A stretch of 64,000 nt of DNA, from assembly GCA_023386555.1 (NCBI GenBank), contig JAEWJK010000012.1:1-64000 (forward strand), given 5' to 3'. Under the pieces are notes generated by a model. That model saw nothing but the letters and a program-made list of their open reading frames with translations, did not search any database and was not told the DNA's origin. The position numbers and the translations under genes are program-made. Positions 26,600 through 35,836 of this stretch are shown one piece after another (position 1 is the stretch's first letter; each line of letters begins with the position of its first letter). The stretch comes from Bacteroidota bacterium. Lineage in GTDB: Bacteria; Bacteroidota; Bacteroidia; Chitinophagales; Chitinophagaceae.

Positions 26600-27070
26600 A
26601 AAAATAGGAGAATATACCATTTGAACAAATTGTGGATAAACTCATCAAATCCACGCCAATCAACAATTCTGTTCTGAGGATATATTTAAAAAATTCTTTG
26701 AGTATTGTGTGGAATTAGCAGAACACATTCCACACAAATTTTTAATTCCACAGACACCTGTGAACATCCATGTTCCACGGTGGATAAACACAACATTCGA
26801 AAAAATTGTCGGGGAAACAAAAAGAACAAGTAAACATCATATGGTAAGATGATTGCATACCAGAGTTTGTTCTCACTATTTACTTACTGTGCCTTAACAG
26901 TGTAAAAGCTGTGGTTTTTGAAATGTGGATGAAAGCATAAGTTTTACCAACACCTGTTAACAAGCAACGTAAATTCTTAATGGTATTGGAAAGTTGATTG
27001 TGGATGTAATGTTAGTTAGCGTGGATAGTGTAGCAACTAATTAACTTTGCATGGTGGGGATAAACAAGTT
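26600..27070. other. Candidate replication origin (oriC) with DnaA boxes
   Basis: The 672-bp gap 26468-27139 contains one perfect DnaA box, TGTGGATAA at 26631-26639. Three more differ by one base: GGTGGATAA 26779-26787, TGTGGATGA 26924-26932 and TGGGGATAA 27055-27063. Two differ by two (26999-27007 and 27020-27028). All share one orientation. An AT-rich stretch, GATATATTTAAAAAATTC, lies at about 26679-26696. An inverted repeat GTGTGGAAT / ATTCCACAC (26707-26715, 26727-26735) follows. Known for oriC: clustered boxes and an AT-rich unwinding element; the identification is inferred. Confidence 0.5.
27042..27049 (+). promoter_or_regulatory. -7 box of nadA (TAACTTTG)
   Basis: Perfect TAnnTTTG. 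It implies a transcript start near 27056 and a leader of about 85 nt before the nadA ATG at 27140. Confidence 0.6.
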
Positions 27071-27139
27071 CTCCCGAAATCCACAGCCGTAATAATAATA
27101 GTGGGTTATATAAATAATGTATTATTAAATACTATTACA

Positions 27140-28153
27140 ATGGATATGAACATTGCAAAAGAGAAAGTGTCAGAGATCGGATTTCTTGATGTTGATATAG
27201 ATCCTTCCTTAGATTTATTCCAGGCTATACAAGATTTAAAAATCAAAAAAAATGCCATAGTGCTGGCTCACTATTACCAGGAGCCCGATATACAGGACGT
27301 TGCAGACTATATTGGTGATAGTTTAGGTCTTGCACAGAAAGCCCAGAGTACTACTGCAGACATGATCGTTTTTGCAGGAGTGCACTTTATGGCTGAAACC
27401 GCCAAGATCCTTAACCCAACAAAAAAAGTGGTTTTGCCTGATTTGAAGGCAGGATGTTCACTGGCTGAATCGGCAAATCCTGATTTGTTCCGAAGGTTCA
27501 GAGAAAAATATCCTGATCATATTGTTATTACATATATCAATTGCACTGCAGCTATAAAGGCTCAGAGTGATATCATCTGTACATCTACCAATGCAAAGGC
27601 TATAATTGATAGTTTGCCAAAAGACCAGAAGATCATATTTGCTCCGGATAAAAATCTTGGAGCCTGGCTGAACAAGCAAACAGGACGTAATATGGTGCTC
27701 TGGAATGGTGCCTGCATGGTGCATGAGATATTCAGCCTGGAAAAGATAGTTAAGCTAAAACACAGGCATCCTAATGCGAAACTGGTGGCACATCCGGAAT
27801 GTGAGGAAGCTGTGCTTGCTCAAGCAGATTTTATCGGCTCAACAACAGGTTTATTGAAATACACAATGACGGACAGCTCTCAAGAATACATTGTAGCTAC
27901 TGAAACAGGTATTTTACACCAGATGCAGAAATCTTCACCGCATAAAACATTTATTCCAGCACCTCCGAATAATTCATGTGCATGTAATGATTGTCCACAT
28001 ATGAAGTTGAATACTTTGGAAAAGCTGTATTTAGCAATGGAATACGAAACACCGGAAATTATAATGGATGAGGAGTTGAGGTTGAAGGCAAAAGCTCCTA
28101 TAGATAAAATGTTAGAGATAAGTCGGGAAGCTGGATTGGTGCCGAAGGATTAA
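27140..28153 (+). CDS. nadA: Quinolinate synthase A
   Basis: 337 aa from ATG 27140 (MDMNIAKEK); the longer frame begins upstream of the probable transcript start. NadA condenses iminoaspartate with dihydroxyacetone phosphate to quinolinate in NAD synthesis, using a 4Fe-4S cluster. Conserved segments: IVLAHYYQEPDIQDVADYIG, VVLPDLKAGCSLA (first Cys), WNGACMVHE (second Cys region), VAHPECEE and CACNDCPHMKLN (final Cys). No nadB or nadC is adjacent. nadD (38163) and pnuC (63618) are also in the window, so several NAD genes lie within 36 kb though not in one operon. Confidence 0.95.
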   Translation: MDMNIAKEKVSEIGFLDVDIDPSLDLFQAIQDLKIKKNAIVLAHYYQEPDIQDVADYIGDSLGLAQKAQSTTADMIVFAGVHFMAETAKILNPTKKVVLPDLKAGCSLAESANPDLFRRFREKYPDHIVITYINCTAAIKAQSDIICTSTNAKAIIDSLPKDQKIIFAPDKNLGAWLNKQTGRNMVLWNGACMVHEIFSLEKIVKLKHRHPNAKLVAHPECEEAVLAQADFIGSTTGLLKYTMTDSSQEYIVATETGILHQMQKSSPHKTFIPAPPNNSCACNDCPHMKLNTLEKLYLAMEYETPEIIMDEELRLKAKAPIDKMLEISREAGLVPKD

Positions 28154-28227
28154 AAGAGATGCGATTATTGTTAAATCCAGTGTTTCATTTCTGAAAACAA
28201 GTATTTTTAAAGCCCTCAATTATCGAT

Positions 28228-28575
28228 ATGAAGACTTTACTATTAGCCCTTTCTTTTTGCTTTGCTGCTTTTACAGCAGAAGCACAAACTGATAGCACCA
28301 ATAAACCTGATCCTGATAAGAAGATTCAGACAGTAAAAGTTGCCTGTGGCCAATGTAAACTGGGTTTATCAGGTCATGGTTGTGATCTTGCTCTTAGAAT
28401 AAACGGCAAAGCTTATTTTATTGATGGAACAACCATCGATGATCATGGTGATGCTCATGCAAATGATGGTTTTTGTAAAGCAGTAAGAGAAGCAAAAGTG
28501 CAGGGTGAAATTGTTGGTGATCGTTTTAAAGTGACCTACTTTGAATTATTGCCGGAAAAGAAAAAGAAGAAGTAG
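28228..28575 (+). CDS. Exported Cys-containing protein, DUF6370-like
   Basis: 115 aa with a signal peptide (MKTLLLALSFCFAAFTAEAQ). The mature part has a CGQCKLGLSGHGCDLALRIN motif and a later GFCKAVREA Cys, suggesting four conserved cysteines for a metal site or disulfides. It ends with a basic tail EKKKKK. The next gene begins directly after its stop, so the two are probably co-transcribed. Function unknown. Confidence 0.7.
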   Translation: MKTLLLALSFCFAAFTAEAQTDSTNKPDPDKKIQTVKVACGQCKLGLSGHGCDLALRINGKAYFIDGTTIDDHGDAHANDGFCKAVREAKVQGEIVGDRFKVTYFELLPEKKKKK

Positions 28576-29217
28576 TTGTCAACTCAAGCTTTATACAATC
28601 AATGGTCTGCTACTTATGATGAAGTAGAAAATAAAATCCGTGATCTTGAAAGGATTGCTTGTCAGCAACTATTGTCAAACATTTCAGCAGATTCAATCAT
28701 TGAATTGGGTTGTGGAACAGGAAAGAATACAGAATGGCTGGCCGAAAAGGCCACACATCTCACTTGTATTGACCTCTCTGAAGAAATGATGGCAAAAGCT
28801 AAAGAGAAGATCAGGAACAACAATGTTGTATTTCAGCAGGCAGACATCAATCAACCCTGGCTATTCACCAACCGTAAAGCAGACTTAATAACCTGTTCTC
28901 TTATACTTGAACACATAGAAGATCTATCCTTTATCTTTCAACAGGTAAAAAATCATCTAAAAGAGAATGGACATTTTTACATCTGTGAGTTACATCCTTT
29001 CAAACAATATAACGGCAGCAAAGCCAGGTTTGAAACATCTGGAGGAACGAAGGTGTTAACTTTTTTTACTCATCACATCACAGATTATCTAACAGCAGCA
29101 ACTGAAAATAATTTAACGCTGCTTCGAATGGAGGAGTGGTTTGATGATAACGACAGATCGTCCATCCCACGTCTTATATCGTTTGTTTTTGGAAAGAACA
29201 GTTCATATTCCACATAG
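28576..29217 (+). CDS. SAM-dependent methyltransferase
   Basis: 213 aa, cytosolic Class I methyltransferase. Motif I is IIELGCGTGKNTEWLAE (about 38-54), motif II LTCIDLSEEMM, and the later LITCSLILEHIEDLSF is motif IV. The acceptor (small molecule or macromolecule) cannot be predicted. No ATG precedes the conserved region; the likely start is the TTG at 28576, immediately after the TAG of the preceding gene, implying tight translational coupling. Confidence 0.85.
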   Translation: MSTQALYNQWSATYDEVENKIRDLERIACQQLLSNISADSIIELGCGTGKNTEWLAEKATHLTCIDLSEEMMAKAKEKIRNNNVVFQQADINQPWLFTNRKADLITCSLILEHIEDLSFIFQQVKNHLKENGHFYICELHPFKQYNGSKARFETSGGTKVLTFFTHHITDYLTAATENNLTLLRMEEWFDDNDRSSIPRLISFVFGKNSSYST

Positions 29218-29390
29218 ATATTCCTCAATATTTTAGTTAACATTTTATTGCTGATAAGTTGCTGCGGGAGAAATAATCTTTATTGAAATTTATTCTCTAA
29301 CGCTTTCTGCATTGTAAATCACTGTATTTAGATAGTCGACAAGTCATCTGCTGTAATCCTTATCTGTTCAGCATTTCCACATAAATGTTT

Positions 29391-29408
29391 TGGCACGTAA
29401 TTTCTTTT
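29391..29408 (+). promoter_or_regulatory. Possible sigma-54-like element (TGGCACG)
   Basis: TTTTGGCACG followed by TAATTTCTT, 29 bp before the start at 29426. The -24 half is perfect, the -12 half poor. See also 21056. Confidence 0.3.
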
Positions 29409-29425
29409 AGGTATAAAAAAGAGTA

Positions 29426-29764
29426 ATGAATCAGCAGGAACCTAATAAGACAAACAATCCGGAGAATGCAATGGATACTACCGGTAAGGTTCAATCGAAT
29501 GATAAGAAGATGAAGCAGGATTTTCCTGGGTTTCCACATAATCCTGCCGGTAAAGATGTATTGAAACGTGAAAATAATTGGAGAACTGATTTCAGTAATG
29601 AAAGTGATACAACAGCAACAGGTAGTGAATCAGTAAGAGAAGAAAAACCAACAGAAAAGGAAAATGAAGTTTCTGATAAATATTTTAAAAGTTCAAATGA
29701 TCGTGGATTAACAATGCATGATGTTGATCCAAACGATCCTGAAAATAGTGAGACAAGATCTTAA
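29426..29764 (+). CDS. Hydrophilic, probably disordered protein
   Basis: 112 aa, almost entirely polar: rich in Asn, Asp, Glu, Lys, Thr, Ser, with no hydrophobic core. Short motifs: DFPGFPHNPAGKDV and GLTMHDVDPNDPENSETRS. The composition is like stress-related hydrophilins, but this is only a resemblance. A 208-bp upstream region with a possible sigma-54-like element suggests separate regulation. Confidence 0.5.
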   Translation: MNQQEPNKTNNPENAMDTTGKVQSNDKKMKQDFPGFPHNPAGKDVLKRENNWRTDFSNESDTTATGSESVREEKPTEKENEVSDKYFKSSNDRGLTMHDVDPNDPENSETRS

Positions 29765-29885
29765 TTTCCTGGGTGAAGATCTAAGATGATAGGAATGGAT
29801 ATAGATTTAGATGAATGAAGATTAAAAGAGGAGTAGTGGATGAGAGCCTGGAAGAAAGCAGGTTTAACTTGTAAAGATTTGAATT

Positions 29886-30725
29886 ATGTTATGGCAGGGA
29901 AGAAGACAAAGTAGCAATGTTGACGACAGACGAGGAATGGGTGGAAAAGGTATGGCAGTTGGTGGAGGTATTGGAGGTATTATCATTGCAATTCTGTATT
30001 TCTTTCTTGGCGGCGGTAACGGTGGTGATGGAGATTTTTTGCAAAGCCAGGGTCAACCAATGACACAGGAGCAAAAAGCAGCGGAAGATCAATTAGCAGC
30101 TTTTAGCAAAGTAGTTTTGGCAGACACTGAAGATGTATGGAACAGATTGTTAAGTGAACAAGGAAGAGATTATGTAGAGCCGAGATTAGTATTGTTCACA
30201 GGTAACGATCAGAGTGGGTGTGGTTTTGCAAGTGCAGCAACAGGACCTTTTTATTGCCCGGCAGATTCAAAAATTTACATTGATCTTTCTTTCTTCCAGG
30301 AACTCCAGGACAGGTTTAATGCACCGGGAGATTTTGCAATGGCTTACGTAATAGCTCATGAGGTAGGGCATCATGTACAACATTTACTGGGGATTACAGA
30401 TGAGGTAGATCGAATGAGGGGAAGAATCTCTCAAACAGAGATGAACAAACTTTCAGTTCGGTTGGAATTGCAGGCAGATTTTTTGGCAGGAGTTTGGGCA
30501 CATCACACCCAAAAGGCGAAGCAGGTTTTGCAGGAAGGAGATATTGAAGAGGCGCTGGGAGCTGCAAATGCAATTGGTGACGACAGGTTGCAAAAGCAAT
30601 CACAAGGTTATGTAGTACCTGATGCCTTTACACATGGCACTTCTGAGCAAAGAATGTATTGGTTTAAGAAAGGATTTCAAACAGGAGATCTAAGCCAGGG
30701 AGATACTTTTAAATCGGATATGTAA
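29886..30725 (+). CDS. YpfJ-type putative neutral zinc metallopeptidase
   Basis: 279 aa beginning MLWQGRRQSSNVDDRRG, which is the conserved N-terminus of this family. A single membrane helix at about 26-42 (GGIGGIIIAILYFFLGG) is followed by the peptidase domain. The zinc motif HEVGHHVQH lies near residue 159, and the third ligand region is LQADFLAGVWAHH near residue 195. Substrate unknown. The 69-aa gene follows 16 bp downstream. Confidence 0.9.
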   Translation: MLWQGRRQSSNVDDRRGMGGKGMAVGGGIGGIIIAILYFFLGGGNGGDGDFLQSQGQPMTQEQKAAEDQLAAFSKVVLADTEDVWNRLLSEQGRDYVEPRLVLFTGNDQSGCGFASAATGPFYCPADSKIYIDLSFFQELQDRFNAPGDFAMAYVIAHEVGHHVQHLLGITDEVDRMRGRISQTEMNKLSVRLELQADFLAGVWAHHTQKAKQVLQEGDIEEALGAANAIGDDRLQKQSQGYVVPDAFTHGTSEQRMYWFKKGFQTGDLSQGDTFKSDM

Positions 30726-30741
30726 ACAAAGAGGAGAAATT

Positions 30742-30951
30742 ATGGCAAAGAGATATTTTAATGTGTTCAAGAGTCATGTGGTATTACTGATCGTATTGAT
30801 CGTACTGGTATGTATTGCAGAAATTACTTACGGATCAACTGTGGCAACAATAGCTCAGATTGCTGCAGGAGTATTAATGATCTTTGCCGCTATTCGATAT
30901 ACTATATGGTTACTTAAAAAACCAGCTGCAACAACTGAAGAAATGAGTTAG
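30742..30951 (+). CDS. Small two-helix membrane protein
   Basis: 69 aa with two membrane helices, about 12-30 (VVLLIVLIVLVCIAEITYG) and 37-56 (IAQIAAGVLMIFAAIRYTI). It has a purine-rich Shine-Dalgarno, GAGGAGA, 7 bp before the ATG, rare in Bacteroidota. It follows the metallopeptidase gene by 16 bp and probably shares its transcript. Its TAG overlaps the convergent gene stop by 3 bases. Confidence 0.6.
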   Translation: MAKRYFNVFKSHVVLLIVLIVLVCIAEITYGSTVATIAQIAAGVLMIFAAIRYTIWLLKKPAATTEEMS

Positions 30952-32033
30952 AGATAAGCATCCCCTATATTTCTCTTTACTTCAGCAACATATTGTTTAA
31001 TGTCCTGTTCCTTTTCTTTTTTGCAGATCAGTAAAACATCAGCAGTATCAACCACAATAAAGTCATCTAATCCCTGTAACACAACTAACTTTTCATCAGG
31101 CACAGAGATCATAGAATTTGTTGCATCAATTACAACAACCTGTTTTCCGGCAACAGCATTTCCGAGATAATCTTTATCCAGATTCTCATAAGCACTATTC
31201 CATGTTCCCAGATCGCTCCAACCAAAAGTTGAAGGAATCACATAAACATTATCAGCCTTTTCCATCACTGCATAATCGATGGAAATATTGGTGCAAAGTG
31301 GATAAATTCTTTCTATTGCTTCCTGTTCCTTTTCAGTGTTGAAATGATGTTTATCTGCTTCAAACACTTCAAACATTTCAGGTTCGTATTGTTCAAAAGC
31401 ATGAATGATGTTCTTTACCTGCCAAACAAAAATGCCGGCATTCCAAAGAAAATCTCCACTAGCAATAAAAGTTTTTGCCAGCTCCAGGTTAGGCTTCTCT
31501 GTAAAGGTTTTTACTTTATAAATTTCATCAGCAACTGATAAGGCTTCATGTTGAATATAACCATATCCTGTGTTAGGATTAGTTGGAGTAATTCCTAATG
31601 TTACAAAAGCTTTTATGTGACTTACAAAATCAAGAGCCTTTAAACAGGTGTTCCTGAAAATTTCATTATCAGTAATGAGATGATCACTTGGTGATATTAT
31701 GAGAGAAGCTTCGGGATCCTTCTGTAAAAGTTTATACGATACCCATGCAATACATGGAGCAGTATTCTTTCTACTTGGCTCAGATAAGATGTTTTCTACT
31801 TTAGCCTGCGGTAATTGTTCTTTTACAATGTGAGTATATTCATCAGATGTTACGATGTAAATATTCTCCTCCGGAATGAAAGAAGCAAATCTTTCATAAG
31901 TCCATTGGATAAGTGTTTTACCAGTATTAAGTATATCAAGAAATTGTTTTGGATAGGCAACCCTGCTCTTAGGCCAAAACCTGCTTCCAATTCCGCCGGC
32001 CATTATAGCAACATACTGGTGTTTATTCATCAT
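30948..32033 (-). CDS. manC: Mannose-1-phosphate guanylyltransferase
   Basis: About 361 aa from the ATG at 32033 (MMNKHQYVAIMAGG). It makes GDP-mannose from mannose-1-phosphate and GTP for polysaccharide, glycan and fucose pathways. Motifs: AGGIGSRFWPKSR (nucleotide-binding, residues about 12-24), ENILSEPSRKNTAPCIA, ISPSDHLI, KTFTEKPN and WNAGIFVW. This is the single-domain type (no phosphomannose isomerase domain). 40 bp upstream on the same strand is kpsF, another sugar-nucleotide gene, so they form a two-gene operon. Confidence 0.9.
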   Translation of the reverse strand: MMNKHQYVAIMAGGIGSRFWPKSRVAYPKQFLDILNTGKTLIQWTYERFASFIPEENIYIVTSDEYTHIVKEQLPQAKVENILSEPSRKNTAPCIAWVSYKLLQKDPEASLIISPSDHLITDNEIFRNTCLKALDFVSHIKAFVTLGITPTNPNTGYGYIQHEALSVADEIYKVKTFTEKPNLELAKTFIASGDFLWNAGIFVWQVKNIIHAFEQYEPEMFEVFEADKHHFNTEKEQEAIERIYPLCTNISIDYAVMEKADNVYVIPSTFGWSDLGTWNSAYENLDKDYLGNAVAGKQVVVIDATNSMISVPDEKLVVLQGLDDFIVVDTADVLLICKKEKEQDIKQYVAEVKRNIGDAYL

Positions 32034-32073
32034 CTGTGTATAAGGCGGCAAAAGTAATTGTTCACTTTGATAA

Positions 32074-33036
32074 TTAAACGATTCCTTCCCTTACCAGTTC
32101 ATGCAGGTGTAACATTCCTGCATATTTACCATCTTTTGTAACTATTAATTGGCTAATGTCATTTTTTCGTAAGATGTCTAATGCTTCAACTGCCAAGGCT
32201 TGTGGTTCTATTGTTTTAGGTGAAGGTGAAAAAATGTCTTTTGCTTTGATGTTATTTAAATCTTCACCATGTTCCAGCATTCTCCTGATGTCTCCATCTG
32301 TAATAATTCCTACAACTTTTTCCGATTCATCGATTACAGCAGTTGCACCCATGCGTTTTTCACTGATCTCAACAATGATGTCTTTCAGACTTGCATCAGC
32401 AGTAACCATTGGTTTACCATTATCGGCATACAGATCTTTCACCCGTAAATAGAGTTTCTTGCCCAGCATTCCACCAGGATGGAACTTAGCAAAATCATCT
32501 CCCGTAAATCCATTTAATTCCATCAGGCAAACAGCTAAGGCATCACCCATCACCATTTGTGCAGTTGTGCTACTGGTTGGAGCCAGGTTATTCGGACAAG
32601 CTTCTTTACTTACTGTTGTATTGAGGATATGATCAGAATGTTTTGCAAGAAATGAGTCCATGTTTCCTACCATGCCTATCAAAAGATTTCCGAAGTTTTT
32701 GATCAATGGAACTAACACTTTTATCTCCGGACTTTCACCACTTTTGCTGATGATAAGCACTACATCACTTGTTTGAACCATACCCAGGTCTCCATGAATG
32801 GCATCTGCAGCATGCATGAACAAAGAAGGAGTTCCTGTTGAATTTAGCGTAGCAACGATCTTCTGTGCTATAACCGCACTTTTACCAATTCCACTCACCA
32901 CTAATCTGCCACCACTTTTGTGGATTGATTCCACTGCTTTTTCAAACCGATCGTCTACAAAAGATTCAAGTCCGGAAATTGACTCTGCTTCTAAATGAAT
33001 GGTTTTGAGGGCTGTTTGTTTTATCGAGGAACTCAT
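32074..33036 (-). CDS. kpsF: D-arabinose-5-phosphate isomerase (KpsF/GutQ)
   Basis: 320 aa from ATG 33036 (MSSSIKQTALK). Interconverts ribulose-5-phosphate and arabinose-5-phosphate, the first step of Kdo synthesis. SIS domain at about 30-170 with GIGKSAVIAQKIVATLNSTGTPSLF, the DLGMVQTSDVVLIISKSGES phosphate loop and the family's conserved HPGGMLGKKL. Two CBS domains follow (about 200-320). It leads into manC on the same strand. Confidence 0.9.
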   Translation of the reverse strand: MSSSIKQTALKTIHLEAESISGLESFVDDRFEKAVESIHKSGGRLVVSGIGKSAVIAQKIVATLNSTGTPSLFMHAADAIHGDLGMVQTSDVVLIISKSGESPEIKVLVPLIKNFGNLLIGMVGNMDSFLAKHSDHILNTTVSKEACPNNLAPTSSTTAQMVMGDALAVCLMELNGFTGDDFAKFHPGGMLGKKLYLRVKDLYADNGKPMVTADASLKDIIVEISEKRMGATAVIDESEKVVGIITDGDIRRMLEHGEDLNNIKAKDIFSPSPKTIEPQALAVEALDILRKNDISQLIVTKDGKYAGMLHLHELVREGIV

Positions 33037-33248
33037 GACTTGCAAAGGTAAACTTTAACAACAAAGTACTTCAGATTTGAGCGTTCAAACATTAACTTCG
33101 TTTCCCTTTCAAAAAACGGATGTACCGTTCTTTCGAAACCGGAAACCCAACACCGGTACAACTTACTCTTCAATCAAAATTTAAGCGTATTGTTCCGGGA
33201 AAAGTGCATACCTTATTGTTTGATAATTAATGTGGTAAAGAGAAAAAT

Positions 33249-35534
33249 ATGCCTACAAAAAAAGCTCCGGCAAAAACTGCTGTAAGGAGTACCGCCAAAA
33301 AAACCGCAGTTGTAAGATCAGCTCCCAAAAAAGCAAAGACAAATACAGATATTTATTCAGGTCTCCAGGAGTACTTTGGCTTCGATGCATTTAAAGGAAC
33401 ACAGGAAGAATCTATTAACAGCCTGCTGAGTGGAAAAGATACTTTTGTTATTATGCCTACAGGCGGTGGTAAAAGTCTTTGTTACCAGTTACCTGCAATG
33501 ATACAAGATGGTTGTGCTATTGTTGTTTCTCCATTGATCGCTTTGATGAAAAACCAGGTTGACCTGGTAAGAGGTTATAGTGAGAATGATAATGTTGCTC
33601 ACTTCCTGAATTCTTCTCTGAATAAAACACAACAGAAAGAAGTAAAAGATGATCTTACAAAAGGTAAGACCAAGCTTTTGTATGTGGCTCCTGAAACATT
33701 AACCCGCCAGGAGAACTTAGATTTCTTCTCTGATTTGAATATTTCATTTTTTGCAGTAGATGAGGCTCATTGTATCTCAGAATGGGGCCATGATTTCAGA
33801 CCTGAGTATAGAAGATTAAGAGAGATGATGGACATCATTAATCCTGATGTGCCTGTCATGGCTTTAACGGCTACCGCTACGCCGAAAGTTCAAAGTGATA
33901 TTGTAAAAAATCTTGGTTTAAGAGAACCAAACATCTTCATCTCATCTTTCAACAGGGCTAATCTGTATTATGAGATACAGCCTAAGGTTCAGAAAGAGCA
34001 AACTATTAAACACATTGTAAAGTTCATCTCTCAACATAGAGGCAAGAGCGGTATCATCTACACATTGAATCGTAAAACCACAGAAGAGCTTGCTGAGATA
34101 TTGGTAGCAAATAATATTAAAGCAGTAGCTTATCATGCAGGACTTGATGGAAAGATAAGAGCTGAAAGACAAGACCAGTTCCTGAATGAAGATGTACAGG
34201 TGATCGTTGCTACAATAGCTTTCGGAATGGGTATTGACAAACCGGATATTCGTTTTGTTATTCACTTCAACATTCCAAAGTCAATTGAAAATTATTACCA
34301 GGAAACAGGAAGAGCCGGACGTGATGGTTTAGAAGGAAAATGTATCCTGTATTATTCTCATAAAGATGTTTCCAAGCTTGAACATTTTATGAGAGATAAG
34401 CCTTTGGCTGAAAGAGAAGTTGGTGCACAGTTGATTAATGAGACTGTGGCTTATGCTGAATCTTCTGTTTGCAGGAGGAAGGTGTTGCTTCATTATTTTG
34501 GTGAAGACTGGGATGGAAAGAATTGCAAGAACTGCGATAACTGTCTTCACCCTAAAGAAACCATTGAAGCAAAAGACGGAGCAGTTAAGGTATTGAAAGC
34601 TGTAAAAGCTTTGGACGAAAGATTTGTTACAGATTATGTAGTTACCATTCTTACTGCAAGACCAAATCCACAGGTTGGGATGTATCGTCACGATAGCCTT
34701 GATGTTTACGGAACAGGAAGAGACCAGGAGCCACATTACTGGAATAGCCTTATCCGCCAGATGTTATTGGAGAATCTTATCAGGAAAGATATTGAAGAAT
34801 ATGGGTTACTTAAGCTGACAGAGAAAGGCGAGAAGTTTATTAAGAAGCCTACATCTTTCAAGATCGTAATGAACAATCTGTTTGAAGAAGCGAATGCAGA
34901 TGATGAGGAAGGAGAAAATGGTGGTGGAGCTGTAGCCTCGGCTGATGACAAGTTGTTTGAAATGCTGAAGCAAATTCGTCATACAGAAGCGAAGAAGAAA
35001 GGATTACCGCCGTTCGTTATTTTCCTTGAATCTTCTCTACAAGACATGGCAACGGTTTATCCGACAACAATCCAGGAATTAGAAAAATGCCAGGGTGTTA
35101 GTAAAGGAAAGGCACTTCGTTACGGAAAACCATTTGTTGACCTGATTGCAAAGTATGTAGAGGAGAATGATATTGAGAAGCCGGATGAGTTTGTGATGAA
35201 GAGTGTTGCCAATAAGAATAACAATAAGATCTACATCATTCAAAACGTAGATAAAAAGATACCACTCGATACCATTGCTAAGAATAAAGATCTGAAGATC
35301 GATGCCTTACTTGAAGAGATGGAGACAATTGTAGCCAGCGGTACCAGGCTCAATCTGAACTATGCCATTGATGATATGCTGGACGATGAAGAGCAGGATG
35401 AGATCATTGATTACTTCAGAAGTTGCGATACTTCTTCTCTTGAAGTGGCACAGGAAGAATTAGCTGATGGAGATTATAACTGGGAACAATTAAAGATCAT
35501 GCGTATAAAGTTCCTTTCAGAGTACGGAAACTAA
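33249..35534 (+). CDS. recQ: ATP-dependent DNA helicase RecQ
   Basis: 761 aa, 3'-5' helicase in recombination and repair. An unusual Lys/Ala-rich N-terminal tail of about 35 residues (MPTKKAPAKTAVRST...) precedes the helicase core and may add DNA binding. Motifs: MPTGGGKSLCYQLPA (Walker A, about residue 75), VDEAHCISEWGHDFRPEY (DEAH), TATATPKV, GIDKPDIRFVIHFN and YYQETGRAGRDG. The RQC zinc site CRRKVLLHYFGEDW / CKNCDNC follows, then a winged helix and a C-terminal HRDC-like domain (LPPFVIFLESSLQDMATVYP). Preceded by a 210-bp gap. Confidence 0.95.
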   Translation: MPTKKAPAKTAVRSTAKKTAVVRSAPKKAKTNTDIYSGLQEYFGFDAFKGTQEESINSLLSGKDTFVIMPTGGGKSLCYQLPAMIQDGCAIVVSPLIALMKNQVDLVRGYSENDNVAHFLNSSLNKTQQKEVKDDLTKGKTKLLYVAPETLTRQENLDFFSDLNISFFAVDEAHCISEWGHDFRPEYRRLREMMDIINPDVPVMALTATATPKVQSDIVKNLGLREPNIFISSFNRANLYYEIQPKVQKEQTIKHIVKFISQHRGKSGIIYTLNRKTTEELAEILVANNIKAVAYHAGLDGKIRAERQDQFLNEDVQVIVATIAFGMGIDKPDIRFVIHFNIPKSIENYYQETGRAGRDGLEGKCILYYSHKDVSKLEHFMRDKPLAEREVGAQLINETVAYAESSVCRRKVLLHYFGEDWDGKNCKNCDNCLHPKETIEAKDGAVKVLKAVKALDERFVTDYVVTILTARPNPQVGMYRHDSLDVYGTGRDQEPHYWNSLIRQMLLENLIRKDIEEYGLLKLTEKGEKFIKKPTSFKIVMNNLFEEANADDEEGENGGGAVASADDKLFEMLKQIRHTEAKKKGLPPFVIFLESSLQDMATVYPTTIQELEKCQGVSKGKALRYGKPFVDLIAKYVEENDIEKPDEFVMKSVANKNNNKIYIIQNVDKKIPLDTIAKNKDLKIDALLEEMETIVASGTRLNLNYAIDDMLDDEEQDEIIDYFRSCDTSSLEVAQEELADGDYNWEQLKIMRIKFLSEYGN

Positions 35535-35561
35535 TATTCGTAAATTCACTTCGTAATAATG

Positions 35562-35590
35562 CAAGCCCACTCGTAATTCGTGTGGGCTTG
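35562..35590. terminator. Terminator-like hairpin after recQ
   Basis: 9-bp stem CAAGCCCAC / GTGGGCTTG with 11-nt loop, 27 bp after the recQ stop; only a weak U-tract. Confidence 0.5.
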
Positions 35591-35701
35591 TTGATTATAA
35601 AAGACTTAGTAATATCACAATCGGACAGAATTGATATGTAGTTGAATTTTTATACAGCTGCTTGAGTTATTTTGGAGAATATCCAACTAAATCCAATTTT
35701 T

Positions 35702-35833
35702 ATGAAAGGCACCTACAAGGCTAAAAGGAGTAATCGACTCTCGATGGCCAGATTATTTCACCAATTGACTATGCTGTTTGAGTCACCGGAGAAGAAACAG
35801 TTCCGGCGACTGAAAGAATTTATCACAGCGTGA
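35702..35833 (+). CDS. Putative 43-aa basic small protein
   Basis: ATG 35702 to TGA 35831-35833. It begins MKGTYKAKRSNRLSMARLF and ends with FESPEKKQFRRLKEFITA; eleven Lys/Arg residues and helical pattern suggest nucleic-acid or ribosome association. It is followed 3 bp later by a strong terminator (35837-35866), supporting a separate transcript. No family recognised. Confidence 0.45.
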   Translation: MKGTYKAKRSNRLSMARLFHQLTMLFESPEKKQFRRLKEFITA

Positions 35834-35836
35834 AAG

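Noticed and set aside
27056..27139. Possible riboswitch in the nadA leader
   Set aside because: The 85-nt leader shows no recognisable NAD-related aptamer and no paired terminator or anti-terminator stems.
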